DNA of 5,927 bases. It comes from Candidatus Rokuibacteriota bacterium. Its GTDB lineage: Bacteria; Methylomirabilota; Methylomirabilia; Rokubacteriales; CSP1-6. Position numbers and translations under genes: made by a program. The notes beneath the pieces are model-generated. The model did not search any database, was not told the origin of the DNA, and saw only the letters and a program-made list of their open reading frames with translations. Location: contig JACQRS010000304.1 of assembly GCA_016206385.1 (NCBI GenBank), forward strand, positions 1 to 5,927, in the 5' to 3' direction. The stretch's first letter is position 1. Every line of letters begins with the position of its first letter. Shown here one piece after another: positions 5,812 to 5,927 of the stretch.

Positions 5812-5882
5812 GTGGCTCCCCACCCCGATCGGAGTTTCGAGTCTCTCTACGACTCGAAACAGGGTGGGAGTGGTAGCCCAGG
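5812..5882. repeat. Hairpin-forming 71-bp repeat, copy 2 (upstream side of kinase gene)
   Basis: This is a direct repeat of 2782-2852, offset by exactly 3030 bp. The inner stem GTTTCGAGTC (5834-5843) with GACTCGAAAC (5851-5860) is unchanged, with a 7-nt loop. The outer stem is stronger than in copy 1: CTCCC, bulged C, ACCC (5816-5825) against GGGTGGGAG (5862-5870), nine pairs with one bulge. Identity to copy 1 stops abruptly at both edges (5811 and 5883 differ and the flanks are unrelated), which defines the unit. It ends 45 bp before the window edge; nothing else is recognisable in 5883-5927. Confidence 0.85.
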
Positions 5883-5927
5883 TGATCCTAGGGTCGAACT
5901 AAAGGACAGGAAATTGTATCGCCCCAC

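Noticed and set aside
2782..5882. Integron attC sites flanking the kinase as a gene cassette
   Set aside because: The repeats lack recognisable RYYYAAC/GTTRRRY core sites in the right positions, and the enclosed gene is long and not placed like a cassette gene.

Overview
This is a high-GC bacterial window with one conspicuous AT-richer patch at about 2455-2570. The most taxon-informative gene is the large Ser/Thr kinase fused to a C-terminal WD40/TolB-type propeller. That architecture and its 'GEGGMGVVY', 'HRDLKPAN' and C-terminal 'NWFEELKRLVP' wording are abundant in Acidobacteriota and some neighbouring soil and groundwater phyla such as Gemmatimonadota. I infer an Acidobacteriota-like genome or metagenome contig; the phylum is not proven.

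Layout. (1) 1-752 is an accessory or remnant zone. It holds a plus-strand helix-turn-helix protein of a type often seen near site-specific recombinases (159-578), and a small minus-strand ORF (484-747, TTG start) that overlaps its 3' end convergently and starts 5 nt after abiEii stops. (2) 753-2458, minus strand, is a complete type IV toxin-antitoxin/abortive-infection pair: antitoxin abiEi, then toxin abiEii, joined by a 4-bp ATGA overlap. (3) 2459-2560 is its control region. It has a near-ideal sigma70 promoter (TTGACA, 17 bp, TATAGT), a perfect 10-bp inverted repeat occupying the -35/spacer region, and a partial extra half-site just downstream of the predicted transcription start, as expected for AbiEi autorepression. 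(4) 2561-3022 is non-coding and contains one copy of a hairpin-forming repeat. (5) 3023-5695, minus strand, is the single kinase-propeller gene. (6) 5696-5927 is non-coding and contains the second copy of the hairpin repeat.

The most unusual feature is the pair of 71-bp direct repeats (2782-2852 and 5812-5882, 63/71 identical) that bracket the kinase gene exactly 3030 bp apart. Each folds as a 10-bp perfect inner stem plus an outer stem. All eight differences between the copies fall in loops or keep or improve base pairing, including two G-C to C-G double changes. Extra half-copies of the inner stem lie on the kinase-facing side of each repeat, in opposite orientation. This suggests a selected, structured repeat family and possibly a mobile or recombinable cassette carrying the kinase.

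The AbiE module and the recombinase-associated-type HTH gene look like defence or mobile accessory DNA. The kinase gene appears to be an independent signalling unit without operon partners in this window.
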